DNA from: Roseivivax halotolerans
GTDB lineage: Bacteria > Pseudomonadota > Alphaproteobacteria > Rhodobacterales > Rhodobacteraceae
Direction: 5' to 3'
Length of the DNA stretch: 64,000 nt
Assembly: GCF_900115815.1 (NCBI RefSeq)
Contig: NZ_FOXV01000002.1
Location: 1 to 64,000, forward strand
The notes beneath the pieces were generated by a model that saw nothing but the letters and a program-made list of their open reading frames with translations, had not been told where the DNA came from and ran no database searches. Below are positions 38,706-47,329 of this stretch, in pieces. The position numbers and the translations under genes are program-made. Position 1 is the stretch's first letter, and every line of letters starts with the position of its first letter.

Positions 38706-39917
38706 ATGACCGAAGCTTATATCTACGACGCGATCCGCACGCCGCGCGGCAAGGGCCGCAAGGACGGCGCGCTGCACGAGGTCACGAGCGTGCGCCTGTC
38801 TTCGCATGTGCTGAACAGCCTCAAGGAGCGCAACAACCTCGAAGGTCACGCGGTCGAGGACGTGATCTGGGGCAACGTGACCCAGGTCGGCGAACAGGGC
38901 GGCTGCCTTGCGCGGACCTCGGTTCTGGCCTCCGATCTCGACGAGTCGATCCCCGGCCTCTCGATCAACCGATTCTGCGCCTCCGGCATGGAGGCCGTGA
39001 ACCTTGCGGCCAACCAGGTCCGCGGCGGCGCGGGCGAAGCCTATATTGCCGGCGGGGTGGAGATGATGGGCCGCGTCGCGATGGGCTCGGACGGTGCCGC
39101 GATCGCGGTCGACCCGTCCGTCGCGATGGACAGCTATTTCGTGCCGCAGGGCATCTCGGCGGACATCATCGCCACCGAATACGGGTTCTCGCGCGATGAC
39201 GCGGATGCCTTCGCGGTCGAAAGCCAGCGGCGCGCAGCGGCGGCTTGGGAAGACAAGCGCTTCGAGAAATCCATCGTCGCCGTCCGCGACCAGAACGGTC
39301 TGCCGATCCTCGATCATGACGAATACATGCGTCCCGGCACCGACATGCAATCGCTGGGCGGGCTCAACCCCTCCTTCAAGGAGATGGGCGAGACGATGCC
39401 CGGCTTCGACAAGGTGGCGCTTCTGAAATACCCCCATCTCGAGCGGATCAACCACATCCACCACGCGGGCAATTCCTCGGGCATCGTCGATGGTGCGGCG
39501 GGCGTTCTGATCGCGTCGAAGGAATGGGGCGAGAAGCACGGGCTGAAGCCCCGCGCGCGCATCAAGGCGACCGCGAAGATCGGCACCGACCCGACGATCA
39601 TGCTCACGGGCCCCGTGCCGGTGACCGAGAAGATCCTCGCCGACAACGGTATGAACATCTCCGACATCGACCTCTTCGAGGTGAACGAGGCGTTCTCGTC
39701 GGTCGTGCTGCGCTTCATGCAGGCATTCGACGTCGACCACGGTAAGCTCAACGTCAATGGCGGCGCGATCGCGATGGGCCACCCCCTTGGTGCGACCGGC
39801 GCGATCATCATCGGCACGCTGCTCGACGAGATGGAGCGGTCCGACAAGCAGACCGGCCTCGCCACGCTTTGTATCGCCTCGGGTATGGGGGCGGCCACGA
39901 TCATCGAGCGGGTGTGA
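38706..39917 (+). CDS. Acetyl-CoA C-acyltransferase (thiolase)
   Basis: A 403-aa thiolase, cleaving 3-oxoacyl-CoA to acetyl-CoA plus a shortened acyl-CoA. The acyl-accepting Cys91 is in INRFCASGMEAVN, the substrate-loop NHIHHAGNSSGIVDGAAGVL follows, then VNGGAIAMGHPLGATGA and the general-base Cys in LCIASGMGAATIIERV. This is the usual FadA-type layout. ATG 38706 has AGGA upstream; a start six codons earlier is unlikely. It is in an operon with acyl-CoA dehydrogenase upstream and fadB downstream. Confidence 0.93.
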   Translation: MTEAYIYDAIRTPRGKGRKDGALHEVTSVRLSSHVLNSLKERNNLEGHAVEDVIWGNVTQVGEQGGCLARTSVLASDLDESIPGLSINRFCASGMEAVNLAANQVRGGAGEAYIAGGVEMMGRVAMGSDGAAIAVDPSVAMDSYFVPQGISADIIATEYGFSRDDADAFAVESQRRAAAAWEDKRFEKSIVAVRDQNGLPILDHDEYMRPGTDMQSLGGLNPSFKEMGETMPGFDKVALLKYPHLERINHIHHAGNSSGIVDGAAGVLIASKEWGEKHGLKPRARIKATAKIGTDPTIMLTGPVPVTEKILADNGMNISDIDLFEVNEAFSSVVLRFMQAFDVDHGKLNVNGGAIAMGHPLGATGAIIIGTLLDEMERSDKQTGLATLCIASGMGAATIIERV

Positions 39918-39921
39918 CGTC

Positions 39922-40401
39922 ATGAGCGGCGTTCAGGACGATGACCCACTTGCATGGGAGATCGCGAAAGAACTGCTTCAGCGCACGGGGCGGGCTCTCG
40001 AAAGCCGGGATTTCCCGCTCATGCTGAGTGCGTTCCATCTGCCCTACACGCATGTGACAACCGAAGGGGTCGTGGTCCTGAACAGCGAAGACGACTTTCG
40101 CACATTGTTCGCGAATGTCCGGGCGCATTTCGAAGGGCTCGGAATGACCCATCTCGATCGCGAGGTCGTCAGCGCGAGTTTCGTCAGCACGTATTGCATC
40201 CGCACCACAAATCGTTCGCGGATCATGAAAGGCGAGACCTTGCTGAACGAGCCTTACGAGACGATGGCCGAGATCGTGCGGCGCAATCATCGCTGGGGCA
40301 TCGCGTGCAGCAATTACGGCGTCCAGAACGACAAGGCGCACCAGGACGCGCTTCTTTCCGTCCGGTTTCCCGACGAGAAGCCGTTTCGCCTGATGAACTA
40401 G
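39922..40401 (+). CDS. NTF2-like (SnoaL-type) hypothetical protein
   Basis: A 159-aa protein starting MSGVQDDDPLAWEIAKELL. The predicted pattern (N-terminal helices, then LALESRDFPLMLSAFHLPYTHVTTEGVVVLNS-like segments and late beta strands such as FVSTYCIRTTNRSRIMKG) resembles NTF2-like or SnoaL-type proteins, a broad fold used for ligand binding. I cannot assign a function. ATG 39922 is 4 nt after the thiolase stop, so it is co-transcribed. The stop is followed by a GGCCGG hairpin (40402-40418) without a T-run. Confidence 0.75.
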   Translation: MSGVQDDDPLAWEIAKELLQRTGRALESRDFPLMLSAFHLPYTHVTTEGVVVLNSEDDFRTLFANVRAHFEGLGMTHLDREVVSASFVSTYCIRTTNRSRIMKGETLLNEPYETMAEIVRRNHRWGIACSNYGVQNDKAHQDALLSVRFPDEKPFRLMN

Positions 40402-40552
40402 GCCGGCCACGGGCCGGCTCCGCTCCGGCGGGCAGGCGCACAATTGAGACACGAGCGACCGGGCTGCGGCCCTGTCGCGCACCGAAATTCGAGGCGGCAC
40501 GCGTGAGGGTCATTCCCCGCACGATCCAACCGCAAACCAGAGGAACGACACC

Positions 40553-42754
40553 ATGACCGATTTCACGATGGAGAAAGGCGCCGACGGCGTCGCGATCATC
40601 ACCTGGGATTGCCCGGGCAAGTCCATGAACGTCTTGTCCATCGACGCGGCCCTGCATCTTGAGAGCCTCGTCGACGACGCGCTCGCCGATGATACTGTGA
40701 AAGGCATCGTCATCACCTCCGGCAAGGACAGCTTTGCCGCGGGCATGGATCTCAACGTCATCGCCGGCATGAAGGCCGAGGCGGGCGAGAACGCCGCCGA
40801 AGGTCTCTTCGAGGGAATCATGTCGCTCCACAAGGCGCTTCGGAAAATCGAACTTGCCGGCATGGACCCCAAGACCCAGAAGGGCGGCAAGCCGATCGCC
40901 GCGGCGCTGCCCGGTACCGCGCTCGGCATCGGGCTCGAATTGCCCCTCGCCTGCCACCGCATCTTCGTGACCCCGAACCCCAAGGCCAAGATCGGCCTGC
41001 CCGAGATCATGGTCGGCATCTTCCCGGGCGGCGGCGGCACGACGCGGCTTGTCCGCAAGCTCGGCGCGATGACCGCCTCGCCTTTCCTGCTCGAAGGGAA
41101 ACTGTCCGATCCGATGAAGGCGAAATCGGCGGGGCTCGTCGATGAGGTCGTCGCCGATCCGGTCGAGGCGGCTAAGGAATGGGTGCTGCAGGCAAGCGAC
41201 AAGGACATCGTGAAGCCTTGGGATGCCAAGGGCTACAAGATGCCCGGCGGCGCACCCTATCACCCGGCAGGCTTCATGACTTTCGTCGGTGCCTCGGCAA
41301 TGGTGCACGGCAAGACCAAGGGCGTCTATCCTGCGGCAAAGGCGCTTCTCTCGGCGGTCTATGAGGGCGCGCTCGTGCCCTTCGACACCGCGCTCAAGAT
41401 CGAGGCGCGCTGGTTCACCAACGTTCTGATGAACCCGTCCTCGTCCGCGATGATCCGCTCGCTCTTCATCAACAAGGGCGCGCTCGAGAAAGGCGCGGTC
41501 CGCCCCGAAGGCATCGACGACCAGTCGGTCAAGAAGGTCGGCGTTCTTGGTGCGGGCATGATGGGCGCGGGCATCAGTCTCGTCTCGGCAATGGCCGGGA
41601 TCGAGGTCGTCCTGATCGACCAGAAGCAGGAAGCCGCGGACAAGGGCAAGTCCTATACCGAGTCCTATCTCGACCAAGGCATCAAGAAGAAGAAGGTCGA
41701 CGAGGCCAAGAAAGAGAAGGTGCTCGGCCTCATCACCGCGACCACGGATTACGCGGCGCTCGAAGGCTGCGACCTCATCATCGAGGCGGTCTTCGAAGAT
41801 CCCAAGATCAAGGCCGAGGTGACCGCCAAGGTTGAAGAGGTCATCGGTGACGACTGCATCTTCGCGACCAACACCTCCACCCTGCCGATTTCGGACCTTG
41901 CCAAGGCCTCGAAGCGCCCCGATCAGTTCATCGGCATCCACTTCTTCTCACCCGTGGAGAAGATGAACCTCGTGGAGATCATCCGCGGCAAGGAAACCGG
42001 CGACCGCGCCGTTGCGAAGGCGCTCGATTACGTCCGCCAGATCCGCAAGACGCCGATCGTGGTGAACGATGCACGCTTCTTCTACGCCAATCGCTGCATC
42101 ATCCCCTTCATCAACGAAGGCATCCGCATGGTGGCCGAGGGTGTGAACCCCGCGCTCATCGAGAATGCCGCGAAGATGGTGGGCATGCCGCTCGGGCCGC
42201 TGCAGCTCGTGGACGAGACATCCATCGATCTCGGTGCCAAGATCGCTCGCGCGACCAAGGCCGCGATGGGCGACGACTATCCCGACGAAGCCGTGGATGA
42301 GGTGATCTTCTGGATGGAAGGCGAAGGCCGCCTTGGCCGGAAGTCCAACGCGGGCTTCTATGCCTATGACGAGAAGGGCAAGCGCCAGGGTATCTGGGAC
42401 GGACTCGCCGCGCGTTATTCCGAGGCCGAGACGCAGCCCGAGCTGACCGACGTGCAGCACCGTCTCCTCTTCGCGCAGGCCCTCGAAGCGGTGCGCGCGC
42501 TCGAGGAAGGCGTGCTCATGGACATCCGCGAAGGCGATGTCGGCGCGATCCTCGGCTGGGGCTTTGCCCCCTGGTCGGGCGGCCCGCTCTCCTGGCTCGA
42601 CATTCTCGGCGCACCCTATGCGGCAGAGCGCTGCGATGCGCTTGAAGCCAAGTTCGGGGAGCGGTTCTCCTGCCCGGCGCTTCTGCGCGAGATGGCCGAG
42701 AAGAACCAGAGCTTCTACGGGCGCTTCGGCCCCTCCGAGGCGGAAGCGGCGTAA
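40553..42754 (+). CDS. fadB: Fatty-acid oxidation complex subunit alpha (enoyl-CoA hydratase/3-hydroxyacyl-CoA dehydrogenase)
   Basis: A 733-aa bifunctional enzyme for two beta-oxidation steps: hydration of enoyl-CoA and NAD-dependent oxidation of the 3-hydroxyacyl-CoA. Residues 1-300 are the crotonase-type hydratase, with SGKDSFAAGMDLN and LPEIMVGIFPGGGGTTRLVRKLG. Residues 325-510 are the 3-hydroxyacyl-CoA dehydrogenase NAD domain (KKVGVLGAGMMGAGISLVSAM). Catalytic His and Glu contexts are FIGIHFFSPVEKMNLVEII. The rest is the C-terminal dehydrogenase domain. It could equally be called fadJ. The last gene of the cluster, 151 nt after the NTF2-like gene. Confidence 0.95.
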   Translation: MTDFTMEKGADGVAIITWDCPGKSMNVLSIDAALHLESLVDDALADDTVKGIVITSGKDSFAAGMDLNVIAGMKAEAGENAAEGLFEGIMSLHKALRKIELAGMDPKTQKGGKPIAAALPGTALGIGLELPLACHRIFVTPNPKAKIGLPEIMVGIFPGGGGTTRLVRKLGAMTASPFLLEGKLSDPMKAKSAGLVDEVVADPVEAAKEWVLQASDKDIVKPWDAKGYKMPGGAPYHPAGFMTFVGASAMVHGKTKGVYPAAKALLSAVYEGALVPFDTALKIEARWFTNVLMNPSSSAMIRSLFINKGALEKGAVRPEGIDDQSVKKVGVLGAGMMGAGISLVSAMAGIEVVLIDQKQEAADKGKSYTESYLDQGIKKKKVDEAKKEKVLGLITATTDYAALEGCDLIIEAVFEDPKIKAEVTAKVEEVIGDDCIFATNTSTLPISDLAKASKRPDQFIGIHFFSPVEKMNLVEIIRGKETGDRAVAKALDYVRQIRKTPIVVNDARFFYANRCIIPFINEGIRMVAEGVNPALIENAAKMVGMPLGPLQLVDETSIDLGAKIARATKAAMGDDYPDEAVDEVIFWMEGEGRLGRKSNAGFYAYDEKGKRQGIWDGLAARYSEAETQPELTDVQHRLLFAQALEAVRALEEGVLMDIREGDVGAILGWGFAPWSGGPLSWLDILGAPYAAERCDALEAKFGERFSCPALLREMAEKNQSFYGRFGPSEAEAA

Positions 42755-42775
42755 GGCCTCCGCAGATTGCGGAAA

Positions 42776-44329
42776 CTAGAAGAGAGAGCCCTGTTCGGGG
42801 CTCTCTTTTTTCTTGGCGGAGGAGGATTTCGCGCTGCCACCGATCTTGAGGCGGCCGTCCTTGAACTCGATCTCGAGCCCCCCCGCCGCTTCGGCAGCGG
42901 CCTTCGTCGTCACGACGCCGCTTTCTGCGCGCACCACCGCGTAGCCGCGCTCCAGCGTCGCCTTGTAGCCCAGTGTCTCGTGCAATCGGCCGAGCGCGTC
43001 GAGCTTGCGGCGGCTTGCCTCTGCCGTATCCCCGAACGCCCGGTCGAGCCGGCGAGAGAGGTCGGCGACACGCTCGCCGCCCTGCATGATGCGCGTCGTG
43101 ATGGGGCGGATGTCGAGACGGTCGGCCTGTCGCCCAAGGCTCTGGCCCCGCGCCTCTGTTAGCCGCAGCAGCGCGGGCGCAAGGCGTGCACCCCATTGCG
43201 CGACACCGCGCTGCCCTTCGGAGAGACGCCCGCGCAGCATCGACGGGCGCAGGCTCCCCGCGCTTTCAGACAGGCTCACGCGGCGGCTTTGAACGCCCCG
43301 GATCAGGGCCGCGGGCAGACGCTCACCGCTGGTGTCGAGCCGCTGGCGCGCAGTGTCGAGCAGCGTCTCGGGCCGGGGAAGCGCGCGCGACAGATCGCCA
43401 AGCCGCTGGCCGCGATACTCGATCCGCTGCGACACCGCCCGGCCCAGCCGCGCCTGCATCTCGCCGGTCCAGGCCAGAAGGTCGCGCCTGACCGGCACGG
43501 CAAGCTCCGCCGCCGCCGTCGGTGTCGGCGCGCGCAGATCGGCGGCGAAGTCGATCAGGGTCGTGTCCGTCTCGTGGCCCACGGCGGAAATCAGCGGAAT
43601 CTCGGACGCCGCGGCCGCGCGCACGACGATCTCCTCGTTGAAGCCCCAAAGATCCTCGATCGATCCGCCGCCCCGCGCGACGATCAGAAGGTCGGGCCGG
43701 GGCAGCGCGCCGCCCGGCGTCAGCGCGTTGAATCCTTCGATCGCGCGGGCGACCTCGGGGGCGCATTTCTGCCCTTGCACCGCGACCGGCCAGATCAACA
43801 CCTTGCGTGGAAAGCGTTCGCGCAGACGGTGCAGGATATCGCGGATCACCGCGCCCGAGGGCGAGGTCACGACGCCGATGATCTCGGGCAGGAAAGGCGG
43901 CTTGCGCTTGCGCCCTGCATCGAAGAGCCCCTCGGCGGCGAGCGCCGCGCGGCGCTTTTCCAGCATCGCCATGAGGGCGCCCTGCCCGGCTGGGCGGATA
44001 TCCTCAATCACCACCTGGTACTTGGACTGGCCGGGGAAAGTGGTGATGCGCCCGGTGGCGATCACCTCCATTCCCTCTTCGGGCTGCGTCTCGATGCGTG
44101 CGGCGACGCCTTTCCACATCACGCCCGAGATGACCGAGCGGTCATCCTTCAGGTCGAGATAGACATGCCCCGAACGCGGCCGCGAGACGCGTCCCACTTC
44201 GCCGCGAATGCGGACATGGCCGAACGCCCCCTCGATCGTGCGCTTCACCGCGCCCGAGATTTCGGAGACCGTGAATTCGGGGGTATTGCCGCTTTCCGCG
44301 CCCTCGCCGTCGTCGTCGATGAGATCCAT
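42776..44329 (-). CDS. xseA: Exodeoxyribonuclease VII large subunit
   Basis: XseA (517 aa) is the catalytic subunit of exonuclease VII, which degrades single-stranded DNA in both directions. Residues 1-125 form an OB-fold DNA-binding domain (TVSEISGAVKRTIEGAFGHVRIRGEVG). The catalytic region includes FLPEIIGVVTSPSGAVIRDI, ARGGGSIEDLWGFNEE and ISAVGHETDTTLIDFAADLRAPTPTAAAE. The long C-terminal part is helical coiled-coil-like. The acidic N-terminal extension MDLIDDDGEGAESGN is not unusual. No xseB is near it. Confidence 0.96.
   Translation of the reverse strand: MDLIDDDGEGAESGNTPEFTVSEISGAVKRTIEGAFGHVRIRGEVGRVSRPRSGHVYLDLKDDRSVISGVMWKGVAARIETQPEEGMEVIATGRITTFPGQSKYQVVIEDIRPAGQGALMAMLEKRRAALAAEGLFDAGRKRKPPFLPEIIGVVTSPSGAVIRDILHRLRERFPRKVLIWPVAVQGQKCAPEVARAIEGFNALTPGGALPRPDLLIVARGGGSIEDLWGFNEEIVVRAAAASEIPLISAVGHETDTTLIDFAADLRAPTPTAAAELAVPVRRDLLAWTGEMQARLGRAVSQRIEYRGQRLGDLSRALPRPETLLDTARQRLDTSGERLPAALIRGVQSRRVSLSESAGSLRPSMLRGRLSEGQRGVAQWGARLAPALLRLTEARGQSLGRQADRLDIRPITTRIMQGGERVADLSRRLDRAFGDTAEASRRKLDALGRLHETLGYKATLERGYAVVRAESGVVTTKAAAEAAGGLEIEFKDGRLKIGGSAKSSSAKKKESPEQGSLF
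42783..42811 (+). terminator. Terminator of the fad cluster, inside the 3' end of xseA
   Basis: AGAGAGCCC and GGGCTCTCT (9 bp) close a 6-nt loop and are followed by a T-run (42806-42811). It lies 28 nt after the fadB stop, within the last codons of the convergent xseA. Confidence 0.85.
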
Positions 44330-44408
44330 CAGCCTGCCGCTTGTCCTTTGCGTGACCGCACCCTAGAACGCCGGCCCGAGAGGGACAACGCGAGAGGACG
44401 CCCGCGCC

Positions 44409-45671
44409 ATGAACATTCTCATCCTCGGAGGCGGCGGACGCGAGCACGCGCTCGCTTGGGCGGCGATGCAGAACCCCAAATGCGACAAGCTGATCGTCGC
44501 GCCGGGCAATGCCGGGATCGCAGAGATCGCGACCTGCGCGCGCCTCGACATCGAGGATGGTTCCGCCGTGGCGGAGTTTGCAGGCGACAACGCCATCGAT
44601 CTCGTGATCATCGGACCCGAAGCGCCGCTTGTCGCGGGCGTTGCCGATACGCTGCGCGCGGCGGGCATCCTCGTCTTCGGACCCTCGCAGGAGGCCGCGC
44701 GGCTCGAAGCGTCCAAAGCCTTCACGAAAGAGATCTGCGACGCTGCCGGCGCGCCGACCGCAGGCTACGCCCATTTCACCGATCTCGACGCCGCGCGCGA
44801 CCATGTTCGGCAAGGCCCCTTCCCGGTCGTCATCAAGGCCGATGGGTTGGCCGCCGGAAAGGGCGTCATCATCGCCGAGACGCTGGAAGAGGCCGAGGCC
44901 GCGCTTGAAGACATGTTCGGAGGCACGTTCGGCGCGGCAGGCGCTGAAGTCGTCATCGAGGAGTTCATGACCGGCGAGGAAGCGTCCTTCTTCGTCCTCT
45001 GCGATGGCGAGACGGTTTTGCCCATCGGCACCGCGCAGGACCACAAGCGCGTCGGCGAGGGCGATACCGGCCCCAATACCGGCGGCATGGGAGCCTATTC
45101 GCCTGCGCCCATCATGGACGACGCGGTGACCGAGGCCGCGCTCGAACAAATCGTGAAGCCGACAATGGCGGAGATGGCGCGGCGCGGGCATCCCTATCAA
45201 GGTGTCCTCTACGCAGGGCTGATGATCGAGGACGGCGCGCCCCGGCTCGTGGAATACAACGTCCGTTTCGGCGATCCCGAATGCCAGGTGTTGATGATGC
45301 GGCTCGGCGGACAGGCGCTCGACCTCATCCATGCCTGCGCCGAAGGCCGGCTGGCGGAGGCGCAGGTGAACTGGGCGGACGATCATGCCATGACGGTGGT
45401 TCTGGCCGCCAAGGGCTATCCCGGTAGCTACGAGAAAGGCAGCGTCATCGGCGGATTGGACAATCTGCCCGAGGACAGCTTCCACATGACCTTTCACGCT
45501 GGCACGGCCGAGGCGGATGGCCGGATCGTCGCGACAGGCGGGCGCGTCCTCAATGCGACGGGCCGCGGTTCAAGCCTTACCGAGGCGAAAGCCCGCGCCT
45601 ACGCGCAAGTCGACGCGATCGACTGGCCCGAGGGGTTCTGTCGCCGGGACATCGGCTGGCGCGCGCTCTGA
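44409..45671 (+). CDS. purD: Phosphoribosylamine--glycine ligase
   Basis: PurD (420 aa) joins glycine to phosphoribosylamine in purine biosynthesis. It starts MNILILGGGGREHALAWA, the usual nucleotide-binding motif. The ATP-grasp domain has FPVVIKADGLAAGKGVIIAE and the metal-binding VEYNVRFGDPECQ. The B-domain motif GTAQDHKRVGEGDTGPNTGGMGAYSPAP is intact. Divergent from xseA across an 79-nt spacer that must hold both promoters. It stands alone; no other pur gene is adjacent. Confidence 0.97.
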   Translation: MNILILGGGGREHALAWAAMQNPKCDKLIVAPGNAGIAEIATCARLDIEDGSAVAEFAGDNAIDLVIIGPEAPLVAGVADTLRAAGILVFGPSQEAARLEASKAFTKEICDAAGAPTAGYAHFTDLDAARDHVRQGPFPVVIKADGLAAGKGVIIAETLEEAEAALEDMFGGTFGAAGAEVVIEEFMTGEEASFFVLCDGETVLPIGTAQDHKRVGEGDTGPNTGGMGAYSPAPIMDDAVTEAALEQIVKPTMAEMARRGHPYQGVLYAGLMIEDGAPRLVEYNVRFGDPECQVLMMRLGGQALDLIHACAEGRLAEAQVNWADDHAMTVVLAAKGYPGSYEKGSVIGGLDNLPEDSFHMTFHAGTAEADGRIVATGGRVLNATGRGSSLTEAKARAYAQVDAIDWPEGFCRRDIGWRAL

Positions 45672-45688
45672 GGCGCGCGCCGCGCGGG

Positions 45689-46663
45689 TCACATCGTCAG
45701 AACGGTCGAACCCGTCGTCTTGCGCGCCTCGAGCGTGCGATGGGCCTCCGCCACATCCGTCAACGGGAAGCGCTGATCTATGCGGATCTTCACCGCGCCG
45801 CTTTCCACCTTGGACATCAGCATCCCCGCCATCTCCTGGCAGGTCGCGTGATCGGCGATATGCGTGAACAGCGTCGGCCGCGTGATCTTGAGCGAGCCCT
45901 TTCCGCCTAACTCCGCGATGTTGAACGGCGGCACCGGACCCGAGGCATTGCCGAAGGAGATCATCATGCCAAGCGGGCGCAGCGAATTGAGCGAGCCTTC
46001 GAACGTATCCTTGCCCACCGCGTCCATCACCACGTGCACGCCCTTGCCATCCGTCAATTCCCGGACGCGGGCCGGCCAGTCCTCGTCGCGGTAATTGATA
46101 CAGGTCTCCGCACCATGCTCTTCGGCGAGACGGCATTTCTCGTCCGTCCCGGCCGTGCCGATAAGGCGGATGCCTTCGTCCCGCGCCCATTGGCAGGCGA
46201 TGAGCCCCACGCCCCCGGCGGCGGCATGAAACAGCACCGTGTCGCCTTTCGAGATCGGCGTCGTGCGGTGGAAAAGATACTGCACGGTCAGTCCCTTGAG
46301 CATCATTGCCGCGCCTTCCTCGAAGGAGATCGCATCCGGCAGCTTGCAGACTTGCGCCGCGGGCATCACCCGCGCTTCGCAATAGGCGCCCGGCGGTGCG
46401 CTGGCATAAGCGGCGCGGTCGCCTTCCTTCAGATGCGTGACGCCCTCGCCCACGGCTTCCACGACCCCCGCAGCCTCCATGCCGAGCGCATGGGGCAGTT
46501 CCATCGGGTAGAGCCCCGTGCGTTGGTAGACGTCGATGAAGTTGAGCCCCGCCGCCTCGTGGCGGATACGGATCTCGCCCGCGCCGGGATCGCCGATCTC
46601 GCGGTCCTCCGGCTTGAACATCTCGGGTCCGCCATGTTCGGCGATAATCATCGTTGTGGCCAT
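45689..46663 (-). CDS. Quinone oxidoreductase (zinc-free MDR)
   Basis: A 324-aa medium-chain reductase of the quinone oxidoreductase (QOR) branch. It has an NAD(P)H-binding segment FHAAAGGVGLIACQWARDEGIRLIGTAGTDEK, and lacks the zinc ligands of alcohol dehydrogenases. The signature NFIDVYQRTGLYPMELPHALGMEAAG is typical of QorA-type enzymes, which reduce quinones in one electron steps. ATG 46663 gives the family start MATTMIIAEHGGPEMF. Its promoter would be in the 11-nt gap to the methyltransferase or further upstream. Confidence 0.92.
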   Translation of the reverse strand: MATTMIIAEHGGPEMFKPEDREIGDPGAGEIRIRHEAAGLNFIDVYQRTGLYPMELPHALGMEAAGVVEAVGEGVTHLKEGDRAAYASAPPGAYCEARVMPAAQVCKLPDAISFEEGAAMMLKGLTVQYLFHRTTPISKGDTVLFHAAAGGVGLIACQWARDEGIRLIGTAGTDEKCRLAEEHGAETCINYRDEDWPARVRELTDGKGVHVVMDAVGKDTFEGSLNSLRPLGMMISFGNASGPVPPFNIAELGGKGSLKITRPTLFTHIADHATCQEMAGMLMSKVESGAVKIRIDQRFPLTDVAEAHRTLEARKTTGSTVLTM

Positions 46664-46674
46664 GTCCCTCTCCC

Positions 46675-47328
46675 TCAGAGAATTTCGATCCCCACCGCCT
46701 GCTCCGAGAAGGCGATGAAGCGGTATTGATCGGCAGTTAGCACCTCCGACAGCGCCTTCCACTCGTGATGACGCCAGCCGGGATAGCCGTAAAGCTCGTC
46801 GAACAGCAGCACGCTGCCCCGGGCGAGGCGCGCGGCGATGGCGTCGAGGACGAAGCGCGTCGGCGTGTAGGTATCGAGATCGAGATGCGCGAAGTGGATC
46901 GGCATGCCCTCGTGATCCGAAAGCCAGCCCGGCACGGTGTCTTGCACCCAGCCTTTGACGAGCCGGACGTTCGGCGCGACCTCGGGCAGCGTCCCGTTCA
47001 GCGAAAAGCGGCCCGCCTGTCCGCCCTTGGCATGGCCGGTCCAGTCTTCTTCGAGGCCCTCGAAACTGTCGAAGCCCCAGATCGTCACACCCGGGAGCTG
47101 CTTGGCGAAAAGGTTCACCCCATGACCGCGCCAGACACCGAACTCAGCGAATAGCCCGCCCTGGCCGCAACTTTCGACAGCGCGCGACAGGCAGTATTTG
47201 CGGATCTGGCGCTTCTCGGGAAACAGCATCGCGCCGGACATCTCGACGCGGAACGCCTCGAAACTGTCCTTGACCGCCCAATCGTAGAGGTGGTCGAGCG
47301 GGCTTTTGCGCGGGCTCTCCTCGCCCAT
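46675..47328 (-). CDS. TylF-like class I SAM-dependent methyltransferase
   Basis: A 217-aa class I methyltransferase of the TylF (macrocin O-methyltransferase-like) group. Motif I is LFAEFGVWRGHGVNLFAKQ, then IWGFDSFEGLEEDW carrying the acidic SAM-ribose residue, and a metal-type acidic stretch AHLDLDTYTPTRFVLDAI. It may O-methylate a sugar or natural-product-like hydroxyl; the true substrate is unknown. ATG 47328 lies a single nucleotide upstream of the preceding gene's stop region (47330), so it is coupled to the quinone oxidoreductase on its other side. Confidence 0.85.
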   Translation of the reverse strand: MGEESPRKSPLDHLYDWAVKDSFEAFRVEMSGAMLFPEKRQIRKYCLSRAVESCGQGGLFAEFGVWRGHGVNLFAKQLPGVTIWGFDSFEGLEEDWTGHAKGGQAGRFSLNGTLPEVAPNVRLVKGWVQDTVPGWLSDHEGMPIHFAHLDLDTYTPTRFVLDAIAARLARGSVLLFDELYGYPGWRHHEWKALSEVLTADQYRFIAFSEQAVGIEIL

Positions 47329-47329
47329 G

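Noticed and set aside
40402-40418. GGCCGG hairpin considered as a terminator before fadB
   Set aside because: No T-run follows, and fadB appears to belong to the same cluster.
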